64,000 nt of DNA, taken from Variovorax gracilis. GTDB taxonomy: Bacteria > Pseudomonadota > Gammaproteobacteria > Burkholderiales > Burkholderiaceae_C. Below the pieces are notes generated by a model. The model saw nothing but the letters and a program-made list of their open reading frames with translations. It was not told where the DNA came from and did no database searches. Shown piece after piece: positions 42,504 through 53,411 of this stretch. The translations under genes and the position numbers were made by a program. The DNA lies in NCBI RefSeq assembly GCF_030317115.1, contig NZ_JASZYF010000003.1, positions 310,001 to 374,000 of the forward strand. Reading direction: 5' to 3'. How positions within the stretch are numbered: position 1 is the first letter of the stretch; each line of letters begins with the position of its first letter.

Positions 42504-44075
42504 TCAATGCCTGAAGTGACGGACGCCTGACAGGACCATCACTACACCGCGTTCGTCGGCGGCGTCGATCACTTCCTGGTCGCGCATCGAGCCACCCGGC
42601 TGGATCACCGACGTGGCGCCGGCATCGACCACCACGTCCAGCCCGTCGCGGAACGGGAAGAACGCGTCGCTCGCGACTGCGGTGCCCGACAGCGACAAGC
42701 CTGCGTGCTGCGCCTTGATGCTCGCGATGCGAGCCGAATCGAGCCGGCTCATCTGGCCGGCCCCGACACCCATCGTCATGCCGTCCGCACAGAACACGAT
42801 CGCGTTGCTCTTGACGAACTTCGCGACCTTCCATGCGAACAGAAGATCCTGCAATTGCTGCGGCGTCGGCTGCTTCTTGCTGACGATCTTGAGCTCGTCG
42901 ATCGACAGCTCGCGGTTGTCGGCCGTCTGCATGAGCAGGCCCGATCCGATGCGCTTGACGTCCACCGCATTGCGGCCGTTGTCCCAATCGGTCCTGCCGC
43001 CGGGCGGCAGAGCGATCTGCAGGATGCGCACGTTGACCTTGCTCTTGAACACTTCGAGCGCTTCGGGCGCGTAACCGGGCGCCATCAGCACTTCGACGAA
43101 CTGCTTGCTCACCGCTTCAGCCGCCGCGCGGTCCAGCGGACGGTTGAAGGCGATGATGCCGCCGAAGGCCGAGGTGGGATCGGTCTTGAAAGCCTTGCTG
43201 TAGGCCTCCAAGGCGTCCTTGCCGGTCGCGACGCCACAGGGGTTGGCATGCTTCACTATCACGCAGGCGGCCGTGTCGAAGCTCTTCACGCATTCCCAGG
43301 CCGCGTCCGCATCGGCGATGTTGTTGTAGCTGAGTTCCTTGCCCTGGAGCTGCGTCGCCGTCACCAGAGAACCGGGCGCCGGGTACAGGTCGCGATAGAA
43401 CGCGGCCTGCTGGTGCGGGTTCTCGCCGTAGCGCAGGTCCTGCAGCTTGACGAAGCGGCCGTTGCTCTGCGCCGGGAACAGCGCGTGCGCACCGTCTTCC
43501 TGGATGCGGGAGAGGTAATCGCTGATCGCGCCGTCGTACTGGCTGATGCGGTTGAACGCGGCGACCGAGAAGGCGAACTTGGTCTTGTCGCTGAGCTTGC
43601 CCTCGGCCTTCAGTTCGGCGAGTGCCTGCGGGTACTGTGCGGCGTCGGTCAACACGCCGACGTCCTTCCAGTTTTTCGCTGCGCTGCGCACCATGGCGGG
43701 GCCGCCGATGTCGATGTTCTCGATGGCGTCTTCCAGCGTGCAGCCAGGCTTGGCGACCGTGGCTTCGAAGGGATAGAGATTCACCACCAGCAGGTCGATG
43801 GTGTCGATGCCGTGCTCCTTCAACGCGGCCATGTGGGCCGGCAGGTCACGGCGCGCCAGGAGGCCGCCATGCACCTTGGGATGCAGCGTCTTGACGCGGC
43901 CGTCGAGCATCTCGGGGAAGCCGGTGAGTTCGGCGACTTCGGTCACCGGCAGGCCGGCGTCGGCCAGCAGCTTGGCGGTGCCGCCGGTGGAGAGCAGCTT
44001 GATGCCCAGCGCATGCAGTGCCTGCGCGAATTCGAGGATGCCGGTCTTGTCGGAAACGGAGATCAGTGCGTTCAT
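42504..44075 (-). CDS. purH: Bifunctional AICAR transformylase / IMP cyclohydrolase
   Basis: Protein of 523 residues carrying out the last two steps of IMP synthesis. The N-terminal cyclohydrolase domain (about 1-195) opens [18 protein letters not shown] and holds STGGTAKLL and [16 protein letters not shown]. The C-terminal transformylase domain holds the catalytic KHANPCGVA. Length equals the family norm. Third gene of a dusB-fis-purH operon, 6 bases after fis. Confidence 0.96.
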   Translation of the reverse strand: MNALISVSDKTGILEFAQALHALGIKLLSTGGTAKLLADAGLPVTEVAELTGFPEMLDGRVKTLHPKVHGGLLARRDLPAHMAALKEHGIDTIDLLVVNLYPFEATVAKPGCTLEDAIENIDIGGPAMVRSAAKNWKDVGVLTDAAQYPQALAELKAEGKLSDKTKFAFSVAAFNRISQYDGAISDYLSRIQEDGAHALFPAQSNGRFVKLQDLRYGENPHQQAAFYRDLYPAPGSLVTATQLQGKELSYNNIADADAAWECVKSFDTAACVIVKHANPCGVATGKDALEAYSKAFKTDPTSAFGGIIAFNRPLDRAAAEAVSKQFVEVLMAPGYAPEALEVFKSKVNVRILQIALPPGGRTDWDNGRNAVDVKRIGSGLLMQTADNRELSIDELKIVSKKQPTPQQLQDLLFAWKVAKFVKSNAIVFCADGMTMGVGAGQMSRLDSARIASIKAQHAGLSLSGTAVASDAFFPFRDGLDVVVDAGATSVIQPGGSMRDQEVIDAADERGVVMVLSGVRHFRH

Positions 44076-44081
44076 CAGGGG

Positions 44082-44318
44082 TTACTTCAGCAGTTTGTGT
44101 TCGACCAGCTTCTTGCGCAGCGTGTTGCGGTTCAGGCCGAGCCATTGCGCGGCCTTGGATTGATTGCCCTCGGCGCGCGTCATCACGACGTCGAGCAGCG
44201 GTTTCTCGACGACGCGCACGAGCATGTCGTACATGCCGTCGGGCTCGGTCCCGCGGAGGTCGCGGAAATAACTGTCCAGGCTGCTGCGTACGCAGTCTTC
44301 GATGTGTTTCTTGCTCAT
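44082..44318 (-). CDS. fis: Fis family nucleoid-associated DNA-binding protein
   Basis: Protein of 78 residues, of which the C-terminal part is the Fis helix-turn-helix (GNQSKAAQWLGLNRNTLRKKL). It is shorter than E. coli Fis (98), as usual in betaproteobacteria. ATG 44316-44318 is preceded by a purine-rich AGAAGAAGAGAAGG stretch. The dusB-fis pairing is the same as in E. coli. Confidence 0.93.
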   Translation of the reverse strand: MSKKHIEDCVRSSLDSYFRDLRGTEPDGMYDMLVRVVEKPLLDVVMTRAEGNQSKAAQWLGLNRNTLRKKLVEHKLLK

Positions 44319-44352
44319 GGCCTTCTCTTCTTCTCCTCTTGTTCTGCTCTCT

Positions 44353-45408
44353 CTACGCCATCGCGTCGGCGGCCTGTTCGTCTGACGGTTCGACCGCATC
44401 CGAAGCATTCGGAATGCGGTCCATTCGCGTCGCCAGCGTGTCGAAGAACCCGGCCACTGCGCGCAATTGCTCGTCGCAGTCCTCGATGGCGTTCATGGCG
44501 CCACGGAACGCTTCGCCGCCGGGCAATGCGCGCACGTACCAGCCGATGTGCTTGCGCGCCGTGCGCACGCCGCTGTAGTCGCCGTAAAGGGCGTAGTGCT
44601 CTCGCAGATGGTCGAGCATCAGGCGCCGCACCTCGACCACCAGGGGCGGGGCCAGATGCGTGCCTGTGGCGAGAAAGTGCGCGATTTCGCGAAAGATCCA
44701 TGGCCTCCCTTGCGCGGCGCGGCCCACCATGACCGCGTCGGCGCCAGTGAGCGCCAACACATCGCGCGCTTTCTCGGGTGAGGTGATGTCGCCGTTGGCG
44801 ACCACCGGGATTCGCACCGCAGCCTTCACGGCGGCGATGGTGTCGTATTCGGCAAAGCCCTTGTAGCCCTGCTCGCGCGTGCGTCCGTGGACGGTGAGCA
44901 TCTGCACGCCGGCCTGCTCGAAGCGCCGCGCGAGAGTGACGGCGTTGCGATGGTCCTCGCTCCAGCCGGTGCGCATCTTGAGCGTCACCGGAACGTCGTG
45001 CGGCGCCGCCGCCTTGACCACCGCCTCCACGATCTCGAGCGCCAGCGGCTCGTCGCGCATCAGCGCCGATCCCGCCCACTTGTTGCAAACCTTCTTGGCC
45101 GGGCAACCCATGTTGATGTCGATGATCTGCGCGCCGCGCTCGATGTTGTATTGCGCGGCCTCGGACATCATGTCCGCGTCGGTCCCGGCGATCTGCACCG
45201 AAATGGGGCCGGGCTCGCCATCGTGATTGGCGCGGCGCGACGTCTTGAGCGTGCCCCACAGTTCCTTGCGCGACGTGACCATCTCGCTGACCGCATAGCC
45301 CGCGCCGAGTTCACGGCAGAGCATGCGGAAAGGCCGGTCCGTGACGCCAGCCATGGGCGCGACGAACAGGCGGTTTTCCAGCGCTATGTTGCCGATTTGC
45401 AGGGTCAT
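44353..45408 (-). CDS. dusB: tRNA-dihydrouridine synthase B
   Basis: FMN-dependent enzyme of 351 residues that reduces specific uridines of tRNA. Marks: LFVAPMAGVTDRPFR at the start, DINMGCPAKKVCNKWAGSAL with the catalytic Cys, LTVHGRTREQGYKG, and VVANGDI. I chose ATG 45406-45408 (MTLQIGNI); the upstream extension of about 40 residues lacks family character. First gene of the dusB-fis-purH operon. Confidence 0.95.
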   Translation of the reverse strand: MTLQIGNIALENRLFVAPMAGVTDRPFRMLCRELGAGYAVSEMVTSRKELWGTLKTSRRANHDGEPGPISVQIAGTDADMMSEAAQYNIERGAQIIDINMGCPAKKVCNKWAGSALMRDEPLALEIVEAVVKAAAPHDVPVTLKMRTGWSEDHRNAVTLARRFEQAGVQMLTVHGRTREQGYKGFAEYDTIAAVKAAVRIPVVANGDITSPEKARDVLALTGADAVMVGRAAQGRPWIFREIAHFLATGTHLAPPLVVEVRRLMLDHLREHYALYGDYSGVRTARKHIGWYVRALPGGEAFRGAMNAIEDCDEQLRAVAGFFDTLATRMDRIPNASDAVEPSDEQAADAMA

Positions 45409-45565
45409 GGAGAGAAAGGGGGCGAGCGCTGGGCTGCTGAAAAATGAGGCACGATTGTACCGGCGCCGCGATGTGTCGGCTGCAACGATTTGCACCCGGC
45501 CCACACGCGATAGGCAGGTTCGCGACACCTGAAGCCCGTACTTGCACCTACACGCCAGGGGGCGG

Positions 45566-46063
45566 ATGCCTTTCTATACTCCAGCGCACATGCAAGCTTG
45601 GCTCGACTCACTTCTCGCGCTTCTCGCGCTGCCGCAATACGGGCTGAGCACGCTATTCATCGCCGCCTTCGTGTCCGCGACCTTGCTTCCTGTCGGGTCC
45701 GAGCCCGTGCTGTTCGGGCTGCTCAAGCTCAACCCCGAGATGTTCTGGCCCGCCGTGTTCGTGGCTACAGCCGGCAACACCTTGGGCGGTGCGGTCGACT
45801 GGTGGATGGGCTACGGCGCCCACAAGGTGGCCGACAAGTATTCGCATTCCAAGCACCATCTGCGCGTGCTGACCTGGCTCGAACGTCTCGGGCCCAAGGC
45901 CTGCCTGCTGGCCTGGCTGCCCGTCGTCGGCGATCCGCTCTGTGCAGTGGCCGGCTGGCTGCAACTGCCGTTCTGGCGCTGCTTGTTCTACATGGCCATC
46001 GGGAAGTTCGCGCGCTACGTGACGATGACGGTCGCGCTCTTATATATATGGCCTAACAGCTAG
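45566..46063 (+). CDS. yqaA: YqaA-like DedA-superfamily membrane protein
   Basis: Membrane protein of 165 residues similar to YqaA, in the SNARE-associated/DedA superfamily of probable lipid or ion transporters. Segments GLSTLFIAAFVSATLLPVGSE, FVATAGNTLGGAVDWWMG and AWLPVVGDPLCAVAGWL are typical. I chose ATG 45566 because AGGGGGC lies just upstream; ATG 45590 would drop eight residues. The end is 6 bases from the convergent GST gene. Confidence 0.85.
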   Translation: MPFYTPAHMQAWLDSLLALLALPQYGLSTLFIAAFVSATLLPVGSEPVLFGLLKLNPEMFWPAVFVATAGNTLGGAVDWWMGYGAHKVADKYSHSKHHLRVLTWLERLGPKACLLAWLPVVGDPLCAVAGWLQLPFWRCLFYMAIGKFARYVTMTVALLYIWPNS

Positions 46064-46069
46064 GCCGGA

Positions 46070-46744
46070 TCACTTCAACAGCCCGTAGGGACCACCGCGC
46101 TCCAGCGCACGCCGGTAGGCCGGACGCGCATGGATACGCTCGAGGTACGCCATCAGTCTCGGCCGCGAGGCGTCGAGCCCGCCGCGCACCGCGGCGGCCT
46201 CCACCGGAAAGCTCATCTGGATGTCGGCGCCGGTGAACGCGTCGCCCGCAAACCATTCGCTCTTGCCAAGTTCACCTTCCATGAAGTCGAGATGGCTCGT
46301 GATGTTCGGCGTGACGAATCCCGCCTTGGCCTTGGCCGCGATGGACCGGGCGATCGGCTTGGCGAAGAAAGGCATCTTCGACTTCTCGATCCGGTCGAAC
46401 ATCAGCTTCAGCAGCAGCGGCGGCATGGCCGATCCTTCTGCATAGTGAAGCCAGTAGCGATAGCGCAAGGCTTCAGGCGATCCTGGCGCAGGTGCAAGAC
46501 GGCCATTGCCGTAGCGCTCGATCACCGTCTCCAGGATCGCGCCCGACTCGGCGAGGGTGAGCCCGTCGTCGGTCGTCACCACCGGCGACTTGCCCAACGG
46601 ATGCACCGCACGAAGCGAAGTCGGCGCCAGCATCGTCTTCGGATCGCGCTGGTAATGCACGATCTCGTAAGGCATCTCGAGTTCTTCGAGCAGCCAGAGC
46701 ACGCGTTGCGAGCGGGAGTTGTTCAGATGGTGGACGGTGATCAT
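46070..46744 (-). CDS. Glutathione S-transferase family protein
   Basis: Cytosolic GST-like protein of 224 residues. Thioredoxin-fold N-domain: HHLNNSRSQRVLWLLEELEMPYE, with the cis-Pro in KSPVV and the TLAESGAILETV motif that binds the glutamyl end of glutathione. The all-helical C-domain ends ARPAYRRALERGG. The substrate cannot be told. It is followed upstream on the same strand by ychF (22-base gap). Confidence 0.9.
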   Translation of the reverse strand: MITVHHLNNSRSQRVLWLLEELEMPYEIVHYQRDPKTMLAPTSLRAVHPLGKSPVVTTDDGLTLAESGAILETVIERYGNGRLAPAPGSPEALRYRYWLHYAEGSAMPPLLLKLMFDRIEKSKMPFFAKPIARSIAAKAKAGFVTPNITSHLDFMEGELGKSEWFAGDAFTGADIQMSFPVEAAAVRGGLDASRPRLMAYLERIHARPAYRRALERGGPYGLLK

Positions 46745-46766
46745 TGATGCCTGTGCGATCGGGGGC

Positions 46767-47858
46767 TCAGGAGCTGAACAGGAAGTTCATCACGTCGCCA
46801 TCCTTGACGACGTATTCCTTGCCTTCCGCCCGCATCTTGCCGGCATCCTTCGCGCCCTGCTCGCCCTTGTACGCAATGAAGTCGTTGAAGGCGATGGTCT
46901 GGGCGCGGATGTAGCCCTTCTCGAAATCGGTGTGGATCACGCCGGCCGCCTGCGGGCCGGTGTCGCCGATGTGGATGGTCCAGGCGCGCACTTCCTTGAC
47001 GCCGGCGGTGAAGTACGTCTGCAGGCCCAGCAGCGTGTAGGCCGCGCGGATCAGCCGATTCAGGCCCGGCTCTTCCTGGCCGATCTCGGCCAGGAACATC
47101 TTCCGGTCTTCATCGTCCATGTCGGCCAGTTCGGCCTCGATCTTGGCGCAGATGGCGACCACGGGCGCGTTCTGCGCCGAGGCGTATTCGCGCAGGCGAT
47201 CGAGGAAGGGATTGTTTTCGAACCCGTCTTCCGCGACGTTGCCGACGAACATGGCCGGCTTGGCGGTGATCAGCGAGAACTGCTTGACCAGCGGCTTGTC
47301 TTCCTTGCTGAACTCGATGGCGCGCACCGGCTTGTTCTCGTTCAACGCGGCCTGGCATTTCTCGAGCAGAGCGACCAGCTTGATCGCTTCCTTGTCGCCG
47401 GAACGCGCCGTCTTGGTGTGGCGATGCAAAGCCTTCTCGACCGTCGAGAGGTCGGCCAGGCACAGTTCGGTCTGGATCACTTCGATGTCGGAGATCGGAT
47501 CGACCTTGCCGGCCACGTGGATGACGTTGTCGTCCTCGAAGCAGCGCACCACGTTCACGATCGCGTCCGTCTCCCGGATGTGCGCGAGGAATTGGTTGCC
47601 CAATCCTTCACCCTGGCTGGCCCCGGCCACCAGGCCGGCAATGTCGACGAACTCGACGATGGCCGGCACCACGCGCTCCGGCTTCACGATCTCGGCCAGC
47701 TCCGCCAGGCGCGGGTCGGGCACCTCGACCACGCCGACATTCGGCTCGATCGTGCAGAAGGGATAGTTCTCGGCCGCGATGCCTGCCTTGGTCAACGCGT
47801 TGAAGAGGGTGGACTTGCCGACGTTGGGCAGGCCGACGATGCCGCACTGGAGGCTCAT
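46767..47858 (-). CDS. ychF: YchF, redox-regulated ribosome-binding ATPase
   Basis: Obg-family P-loop protein of 363 residues, the same length as E. coli YchF. Walker A is GLPNVGKST, with further [21 protein letters not shown] and a C-terminal TGS domain ending [13 protein letters not shown]. It binds ATP rather than GTP and is tied to translation and oxidative stress. In many genomes it is next to pth; here it lies between a GST and a MOSC gene. Confidence 0.96.
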   Translation of the reverse strand: MSLQCGIVGLPNVGKSTLFNALTKAGIAAENYPFCTIEPNVGVVEVPDPRLAELAEIVKPERVVPAIVEFVDIAGLVAGASQGEGLGNQFLAHIRETDAIVNVVRCFEDDNVIHVAGKVDPISDIEVIQTELCLADLSTVEKALHRHTKTARSGDKEAIKLVALLEKCQAALNENKPVRAIEFSKEDKPLVKQFSLITAKPAMFVGNVAEDGFENNPFLDRLREYASAQNAPVVAICAKIEAELADMDDEDRKMFLAEIGQEEPGLNRLIRAAYTLLGLQTYFTAGVKEVRAWTIHIGDTGPQAAGVIHTDFEKGYIRAQTIAFNDFIAYKGEQGAKDAGKMRAEGKEYVVKDGDVMNFLFSS

Positions 47859-47939
47859 GGCGGGTGCTTTCAGAAATCTTGGGGGAACCGGTCATTTTAG
47901 GCGCCCGGCCTTTCGCGCCCTGATCCGGGGGCTACTGCC

Positions 47940-48821
47940 TCATTCGAAGCGCAGGTTGGCACCGACCGGCTGCCCCACCCTGAGCGCATGCTCGACGCCC
48001 TCCAGCACGATCGCGTTCATGCCGAAGGTGATGGCGCCGTTGACGCGCGGATCGGAGCGATAGGTGCGCAACATGTCGCCGACTTCGGGGCTACTCGTGC
48101 CGGTCGCGGGATCGATGTCGGGAATCGGGCAGCGCGCGCAGGGCTTGACCGGCCGCAGGCTGACCTCGCCCTCGGCGGTCGTGATGTGCAGCGTGTCGAC
48201 ACGGTCCTCGTCGTGCGCCTCGATGCCGGCGAGCACCACGTTGGGCCTGAAGCGCTCGATGCCGACGGCCTCATGGCCGGCCGCCACCAGCCTGGCGTTG
48301 AGTTCGGCCAGCGAGCCCTCGCTGGCCACCAGCAGCGGGAACCCGTCGGCAAACTGGTTCGGCGCTTCGATGCCGTCGGTCCACTTCAGGCTCGACAGGC
48401 GTTGCTGTTCGGGGTCGAAGCGCACCAGCCGGAGCTGGCACGGCTTCCCGGGCTCCGAGAGGAAGTCGCTGAACCATTGCGCCGCGATGTTGCCCATGTC
48501 GTAGGCGGCCACCTCGTCTTTCCAGACGCGCACGCGCACGGGCTCCTCGACGCGATCGAAGGCGATGTGCAGCGCCAGCATGCCCGGCGCGCGAAGAATC
48601 ATCTCGGAATGCTTGAGTTGCGGCCGAATCAGCGCCATGCGGGGCAGTTCGCGCTGGGAGACGAATTCGCCCGCGCTGTCGACCACCATCCAGGCGCGGT
48701 CGAATTCCAGACCGGTTTCGATGAGGAGCGTCTCGTTCACCTCGACGCCGGCGCATGATTTGATCGGGTAGACGAACAGGCGCGCGATCGTCGCCTGGAG
48801 GTCGAAATCGGGAGCATTCAC
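47940..48821 (-). CDS. MOSC-domain protein (YcbX-like)
   Basis: Protein of 293 residues with an N-terminal MOSC beta-barrel part (ARLFVYPIKSCAGVEVNETLL) and a C-terminal MOSC domain. The molybdenum-binding Cys is probably in KPCARCPIPDIDPATG. YcbX-type proteins are molybdoenzymes that reduce N-hydroxylated bases. The GTG at 48819-48821 was chosen for the AAGGAA site 8 bases upstream. Divergent from the UbiH-like gene. Confidence 0.88.
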   Translation of the reverse strand: MNAPDFDLQATIARLFVYPIKSCAGVEVNETLLIETGLEFDRAWMVVDSAGEFVSQRELPRMALIRPQLKHSEMILRAPGMLALHIAFDRVEEPVRVRVWKDEVAAYDMGNIAAQWFSDFLSEPGKPCQLRLVRFDPEQQRLSSLKWTDGIEAPNQFADGFPLLVASEGSLAELNARLVAAGHEAVGIERFRPNVVLAGIEAHDEDRVDTLHITTAEGEVSLRPVKPCARCPIPDIDPATGTSSPEVGDMLRTYRSDPRVNGAITFGMNAIVLEGVEHALRVGQPVGANLRFE

Positions 48822-48895
48822 GGATCGGTTCCTTTTCAAGAACCGCGATTGTCCAGCACACCGCGGGCGGCGAAGGCTCCTCCTACAATGCCGCG

Positions 48896-50041
48896 ATGGC
48901 TCTTCCCCCCGAGGTTTGCATTCGCGGTGCCGGCATCGTCGGACGCACGCTGGCACTGCTGCTGGCGCGCGAGCGCGTGCGCGTGGCGCTGGTGGCGCCC
49001 GCCGGCACGCCGAACGGGCAGGACGTCCGGGCGTACGCGCTCAACGCCGCTTCCAAGGCGCTGCTCGAATCCCTGCGCGCCTGGCCCGATGCGGCGCACG
49101 CCACGCCCGTGCGCGAGATGCTGGTGCATGGCGACGAGGGCGGCCGGGTGCAATTCAACGCCGCGCGACAGAAGGTCGATGCGCTGGCCTGGATCGTCGA
49201 TGTGCCGGCGCTAGAGCAGCAGTTGAGCGACGCCGTTCGCTTCCAGCCCCGCGTCGAAGTCGTGAACGATCCCGTTCCGGCACCGCTGACCGTGGTGTGC
49301 GAAGGCCGCATGAGCGTCACCCGCGAAGCGCTGGGCGTGAGCTACGAAGTCACCCGCTACCCGCAGCATGCGATCGCCGCGCGGGTCGAAGCCGGGACGC
49401 CGCACGACGGGACGGCCCGCCAGTGGTTCAGCGACAAGGGCGAGGTGCTGGCGCTGCTGCCGCTCGCCGACGTGAATCGGCCCGCGGACGCACCTGCCGA
49501 GCTCGACCGTTCACTCGCGCTCGTGTGGTCGGTCGACCAGCTTCGCGCTCCCGACCTCCTCGCGCAAGGCGCGGACGAATTCAATGCCGTGCTGACCGAG
49601 GCCACCCACCATGCGCTCGGCGCCCTCAAGCTGACCAGCGAGCGCGCGGCCTGGCCGCTGCAGCGTGCCATCGCCAACCGCTGGACGGGGCAGTTCGAGG
49701 ACGGCTCCGCCTGGGCCCTCGCCGGCGACGCGGCGCACACCGTGCATCCCCTCGCGGGCCAAGGCCTCAACCTGGGCCTGGCCGACGCCGCGGCCCTGGC
49801 CGATGTCATCAAGTCGCGCGACTACTGGCGCAGCGTCGGCGATGCCCGCCTGCTGCGGCGCTACGAACGGGCGCGCCGCACCGACGTGCTGTCGATGAGC
49901 CTCGCCACCGACGGTCTGCAACAACTTTTCGCACACAGCGCCGATCCCCTGCCGGCGCTGCGCAACTGGGGCATGCGCGGCTTCGACCGCACACGGCTCG
50001 TCAAGAACTGGATCGCCCGGCAGGCGATGGGCTTGCAATGA
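48896..50041 (+). CDS. UbiH-family FAD-dependent monooxygenase
   Basis: Flavoprotein of 381 residues of the UbiH/UbiF/Coq6 group, which hydroxylates the ring of ubiquinone precursors. FAD motifs: IRGAGIVGRTLALLLA at the start and WALAGDAAHTVHPLAGQGLNLGLAD (about 277-301). The middle NADPH-type DG motif is not obvious. Which ring position it acts on cannot be decided. The stop overlaps a possible dsbC start (ATGA at 50038-50041). Confidence 0.87.
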   Translation: MALPPEVCIRGAGIVGRTLALLLARERVRVALVAPAGTPNGQDVRAYALNAASKALLESLRAWPDAAHATPVREMLVHGDEGGRVQFNAARQKVDALAWIVDVPALEQQLSDAVRFQPRVEVVNDPVPAPLTVVCEGRMSVTREALGVSYEVTRYPQHAIAARVEAGTPHDGTARQWFSDKGEVLALLPLADVNRPADAPAELDRSLALVWSVDQLRAPDLLAQGADEFNAVLTEATHHALGALKLTSERAAWPLQRAIANRWTGQFEDGSAWALAGDAAHTVHPLAGQGLNLGLADAAALADVIKSRDYWRSVGDARLLRRYERARRTDVLSMSLATDGLQQLFAHSADPLPALRNWGMRGFDRTRLVKNWIARQAMGLQ

Positions 50042-50058
50042 ATTCCGGGAAACACACC

Positions 50059-50781
50059 ATGAAGAAACTCACCCGCTCCCTCCTTGCCGCGATGACGGCG
50101 CTGACGCTGGGCTACACCCTGGACGCAATCGCCGGCGAAGCCGAGATTCGCAAGAATCTGGCCGCACGCATTCCGCAATTCGCGAAGATCGATGAGGTCA
50201 CCAAGTCGCCGATGCCGGGCATCTACGAAGTCCGCATCAACGGCTTCGAGATCTTCTATACCGACGACCAGGGCAACTACCTGCTGCAAGGCAACCTGAT
50301 CGACGTGAAGGAGCGCAAGAACCTCACCGAAGAGCGGGTCGAGAAGCTCAGCGAGGTCGCCTTCAACAAGCTGCCCGTCAAGGATGCCTTCAAGATCGTT
50401 CGCGGAAACGGCAAGCGCCAACTGGCGGTGTTCGCCGATCCGAACTGCGGCTACTGCAAGCAATTCGAGCGCGACATGACGAAGGTCGACAACGTCACGA
50501 TCCATCTCTTCCTCTACCCGGTGCTGGGTCCCGACTCGGTCGTCAAGTCACGCAACATCTGGTGCGCCAAGGACAAGGCCAAGGCCTGGAACGACTGGAT
50601 GCAGCGCGGCGTCACGCCCGACACCAACGAGTGCGACACGGCCGCGCTCACCCGCAATCGCGAGTTCGGCCAGAAGTACAACATCACCGGCACCCCCACG
50701 CTGATCTTCAGCGACGGCTCGCGCGCGCCGGGAGCGTTGCCGGCGGCGCAGGTCGAAAAGCAACTCGCCGCTCGCAGTTGA
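50059..50781 (+). CDS. dsbC: DsbC-type thiol:disulfide interchange protein
   Basis: Periplasmic disulfide isomerase of 240 residues. Signal peptide MKKLTRSLLAAMTALTLGYTL, a dimerisation domain (about 28-90) with VRINGFEIFYTDDQGNYLLQG, and a thioredoxin-like domain with the CGYC active site in FADPNCGYCKQFE and the cis-Pro in GTPTLIF. A second Cys pair (WCAKDK, NECDT) matches the structural disulfide of DsbC. An in-frame ATG at 50038 overlapping the upstream stop would add seven residues. Confidence 0.93.
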   Translation: MKKLTRSLLAAMTALTLGYTLDAIAGEAEIRKNLAARIPQFAKIDEVTKSPMPGIYEVRINGFEIFYTDDQGNYLLQGNLIDVKERKNLTEERVEKLSEVAFNKLPVKDAFKIVRGNGKRQLAVFADPNCGYCKQFERDMTKVDNVTIHLFLYPVLGPDSVVKSRNIWCAKDKAKAWNDWMQRGVTPDTNECDTAALTRNREFGQKYNITGTPTLIFSDGSRAPGALPAAQVEKQLAARS

Positions 50782-52574
50782 TGGCCGCGCCGGCCGTTCA
50801 CTACCGCGTCGAATGCGCGGATCGCAGGGCGCACCTGTTCGCCGTCACCCTGACCATCGACCGGCCGGCGGCGCTGCAGCGCGTGACGCTGCCGGTGTGG
50901 ATTCCGGGCAGCTACCTCGTGCGCGAGTTCTCGAAGAACCTGCAGCACCTGCGCGCAACGCAGGGCCGGCGCAAGCTGGCAGCAGGGCAACTCGACAAGT
51001 GCACCTGGCAGATCGAATGCACGCCCGGCAAGGCGCTGGTGCTGCGCTACGAAGTCTGCGCGTATGACAACTCGGTGCGCACTGCCTGGCTGGACGCCGA
51101 TCGCGGCTTCTTCAACGGCACGAGCTTGTGCCTCCAGGTCGAAGGCCAGCTCGATGTGCCGCACGCGATCGAGGTGCTGGCGCCGCCAACGCCGGAGGAT
51201 GGCGTCCGGTGGTCATGCGCCACGGCGCTGACACCGGCGAAGGTCGACCGTCACGGTTTCGGCAGCTACATCGCCGGCGGCTACGACGAACTGGCCGACA
51301 GCCCGGTCGAGATGGGTGCCTTCTGGAGCGCGGAGTTCGAGGCCTGCGGCGTGCCGCACCGCTTCGTGATCGCGGGTGCGCCTGCATCCTTCGATGGCGA
51401 GCGCCTGATTGCCGACACCCGCGCCATTTGCGAGGAGCAGATGCGCTTCTGGCACGGGGACAAGGTCGGCAAGCGCAACGGCCCCAAGCCGCCGCACGAC
51501 CGCTATGTGTTCATGCTCAACGCCGTGGACGATGGCTACGGCGGGCTGGAGCATCGCCATTCGACCGTGCTCATCTGCACGCGTCGCGATCTGCCCCAGA
51601 TCGGCGCCCGGAAGCAGACCGATGGCTACGTCACGCTGCTCGGCCTGATCAGCCACGAATATTTCCACACCTGGAACGTGAAGCGGCTGCGGCCCGCCGA
51701 GTTCGCGCGCTACGACTACGCGCGGGAGAACTACACGCAACTGCTCTGGCTGTTCGAGGGCTTCACCAGCTACTACGACGATCTCCTGCTGCGCCGCGCC
51801 AGCCGCATCGACGACGCGACCTACCTGAAGCTCGTCAACAAGACCATCAACCAGGTGCAGCAGACGCCGGGCCGCTTGGTGCAATCCGTGGCCCAAGCGA
51901 GCTTCGACGCCTGGATCAAGTACTACCGCCAGGACGAGCAGACACCGAACTCCACGGTGAGCTACTACACCAAGGGCGCGCTCGTCGCGATGTGCTTCGA
52001 CCTCACGCTGCGCGCCGAAGGCGAGGGCTCGCTCGACGATGTGATGCGGCTGCTCTGGAAGAAGAGTGAAGGCGGTCCCATCGACGAGGCGGATTTCGCC
52101 GCCGCACTGGAAGCCGTATCCGGACGCTCCTTCGCAAAAGAAATCGCCACCTGGGTCCATTCGACCGATGAACTGCCCCTGTCCGACTTGCTGCGCGCGC
52201 ACGGCGTCGCCGCGCTCGACGATCCGGCGCAGCGCGCCCAGGAGCTCGGCCTTCGCGTGGCCGAGGCGGGCGGCAGCGTGCAGGTCAAGGTGGTGCTGCG
52301 CGGCGGCGCCGCCGAGCAGGCGGGCTTTTCGGCAAATGACGAATGGATCGGCATCGAGCTGCCAGCGGCGAAAGGCCGGCCGGCCCAGGGCTGGCGCCTT
52401 GCACGGCTGGACGATCTCGCTCTCTACCTGGGCCCGCTGAAGAAGGCCACCGCGCTGGTTGCGCGGGATCGGCGCCTGCTGCGCCTGCCGCTGACACTGC
52501 CCACCGGCGTCACCACGTGGCGGCTGTTCGCGCAAGACCCGGCGAAGCTCGCGAAATGGCTGAGTCGGCCGTAG
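50781..52574 (+). CDS. M61-family metallopeptidase with PDZ domain (glycyl aminopeptidase-like)
   Basis: Protein of 597 residues. N-terminal beta domain ([17 protein letters not shown]), thermolysin-like catalytic domain with zinc motif HEYFH in [17 protein letters not shown] and the third ligand Glu in [14 protein letters not shown], and a C-terminal PDZ domain (about 500-570, [19 protein letters not shown]). No signal peptide is seen. The ATG shares one base with the dsbC stop, so the two are co-translated. Confidence 0.93.
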   Translation: MAAPAVHYRVECADRRAHLFAVTLTIDRPAALQRVTLPVWIPGSYLVREFSKNLQHLRATQGRRKLAAGQLDKCTWQIECTPGKALVLRYEVCAYDNSVRTAWLDADRGFFNGTSLCLQVEGQLDVPHAIEVLAPPTPEDGVRWSCATALTPAKVDRHGFGSYIAGGYDELADSPVEMGAFWSAEFEACGVPHRFVIAGAPASFDGERLIADTRAICEEQMRFWHGDKVGKRNGPKPPHDRYVFMLNAVDDGYGGLEHRHSTVLICTRRDLPQIGARKQTDGYVTLLGLISHEYFHTWNVKRLRPAEFARYDYARENYTQLLWLFEGFTSYYDDLLLRRASRIDDATYLKLVNKTINQVQQTPGRLVQSVAQASFDAWIKYYRQDEQTPNSTVSYYTKGALVAMCFDLTLRAEGEGSLDDVMRLLWKKSEGGPIDEADFAAALEAVSGRSFAKEIATWVHSTDELPLSDLLRAHGVAALDDPAQRAQELGLRVAEAGGSVQVKVVLRGGAAEQAGFSANDEWIGIELPAAKGRPAQGWRLARLDDLALYLGPLKKATALVARDRRLLRLPLTLPTGVTTWRLFAQDPAKLAKWLSRP

Positions 52575-52615
52575 CCCGCGCCGGGCTGAGGATTGTTGGT
52601 ATCAAGGAGACACGC

Positions 52616-53395
52616 ATGAGCTACGAAAACATCGAAGTCCGCGTCGAGGCCGAAAAGGTCGGCATCGTCACGCTCAACCGGCCGAAGGCGCTCAATGCGC
52701 TCAACGACGCGCTGATGACCGAACTGGGCCAGGCCCTGAAGGCCTTCGACGCCGATCCGGCCATCGGCTGCATCATCGTCACCGGCAGCGAGCGTGCCTT
52801 CGCGGCGGGCGCCGACATCGCGGCCATGGCCAAGTACAGCTTCCTGGATGCCTACAAGGGCGACTTCATCACCCGCAACTGGGAGACCATCCGCCAGATC
52901 CGCAAGCCGGTGATCGCGGCCGTGAGCGGCTTCGCGCTGGGCGGCGGTTGCGAGCTGGCGATGATGTGCGACTTCATCATCGCGGCGGACAACGCCAAGT
53001 TCGGCCAGCCCGAGATCAAGATCGGCGTGATCCCCGGCGCCGGCGGCACGCAACGCCTGCCGCGTGCGGTGGGCAAGTCCAAGGCGATGGACATGGTGCT
53101 GACCGCCCGCATGATGGACGCGGCCGAAGCCGAGCGCGCCGGTCTGGTGAGCCGTGTCGTTCCCTACGAAAAGCTGGCCGACGAGGCGCTGGGTGCCGCG
53201 CTCGTGATCGCCAACTTCTCGCAGATCTCCGTGATGGCGGCCAAGGAATCCGTCAATCGCGCCTTCGAGAGCGGGCTGTCCGACGGCGTGATGTTCGAGC
53301 GCCGGCTGTTCCATGCGCTGTTTGCCACGGCTGACCAGAAGGAAGGCATGGACGCCTTCCTGAACAAGCGCGCCGCGGACTTCAAGCACCAGTGA
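52616..53395 (+). CDS. Enoyl-CoA hydratase
   Basis: Crotonase-fold enzyme of 259 residues that hydrates 2-enoyl-CoA in fatty acid or aromatic acid oxidation. Oxyanion-hole segments [11 protein letters not shown] and [16 protein letters not shown], and catalytic Glu region [21 protein letters not shown], are complete, so it should be active. An AAGGAGA site precedes ATG 52616. It ends 16 bases from the convergent sigma-factor fusion gene. The similarity is to short-chain enoyl-CoA hydratases (PaaF-like). Confidence 0.92.
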   Translation: MSYENIEVRVEAEKVGIVTLNRPKALNALNDALMTELGQALKAFDADPAIGCIIVTGSERAFAAGADIAAMAKYSFLDAYKGDFITRNWETIRQIRKPVIAAVSGFALGGGCELAMMCDFIIAADNAKFGQPEIKIGVIPGAGGTQRLPRAVGKSKAMDMVLTARMMDAAEAERAGLVSRVVPYEKLADEALGAALVIANFSQISVMAAKESVNRAFESGLSDGVMFERRLFHALFATADQKEGMDAFLNKRAADFKHQ

Positions 53396-53411
53396 GGCGG
53401 CGCCAGGGGCG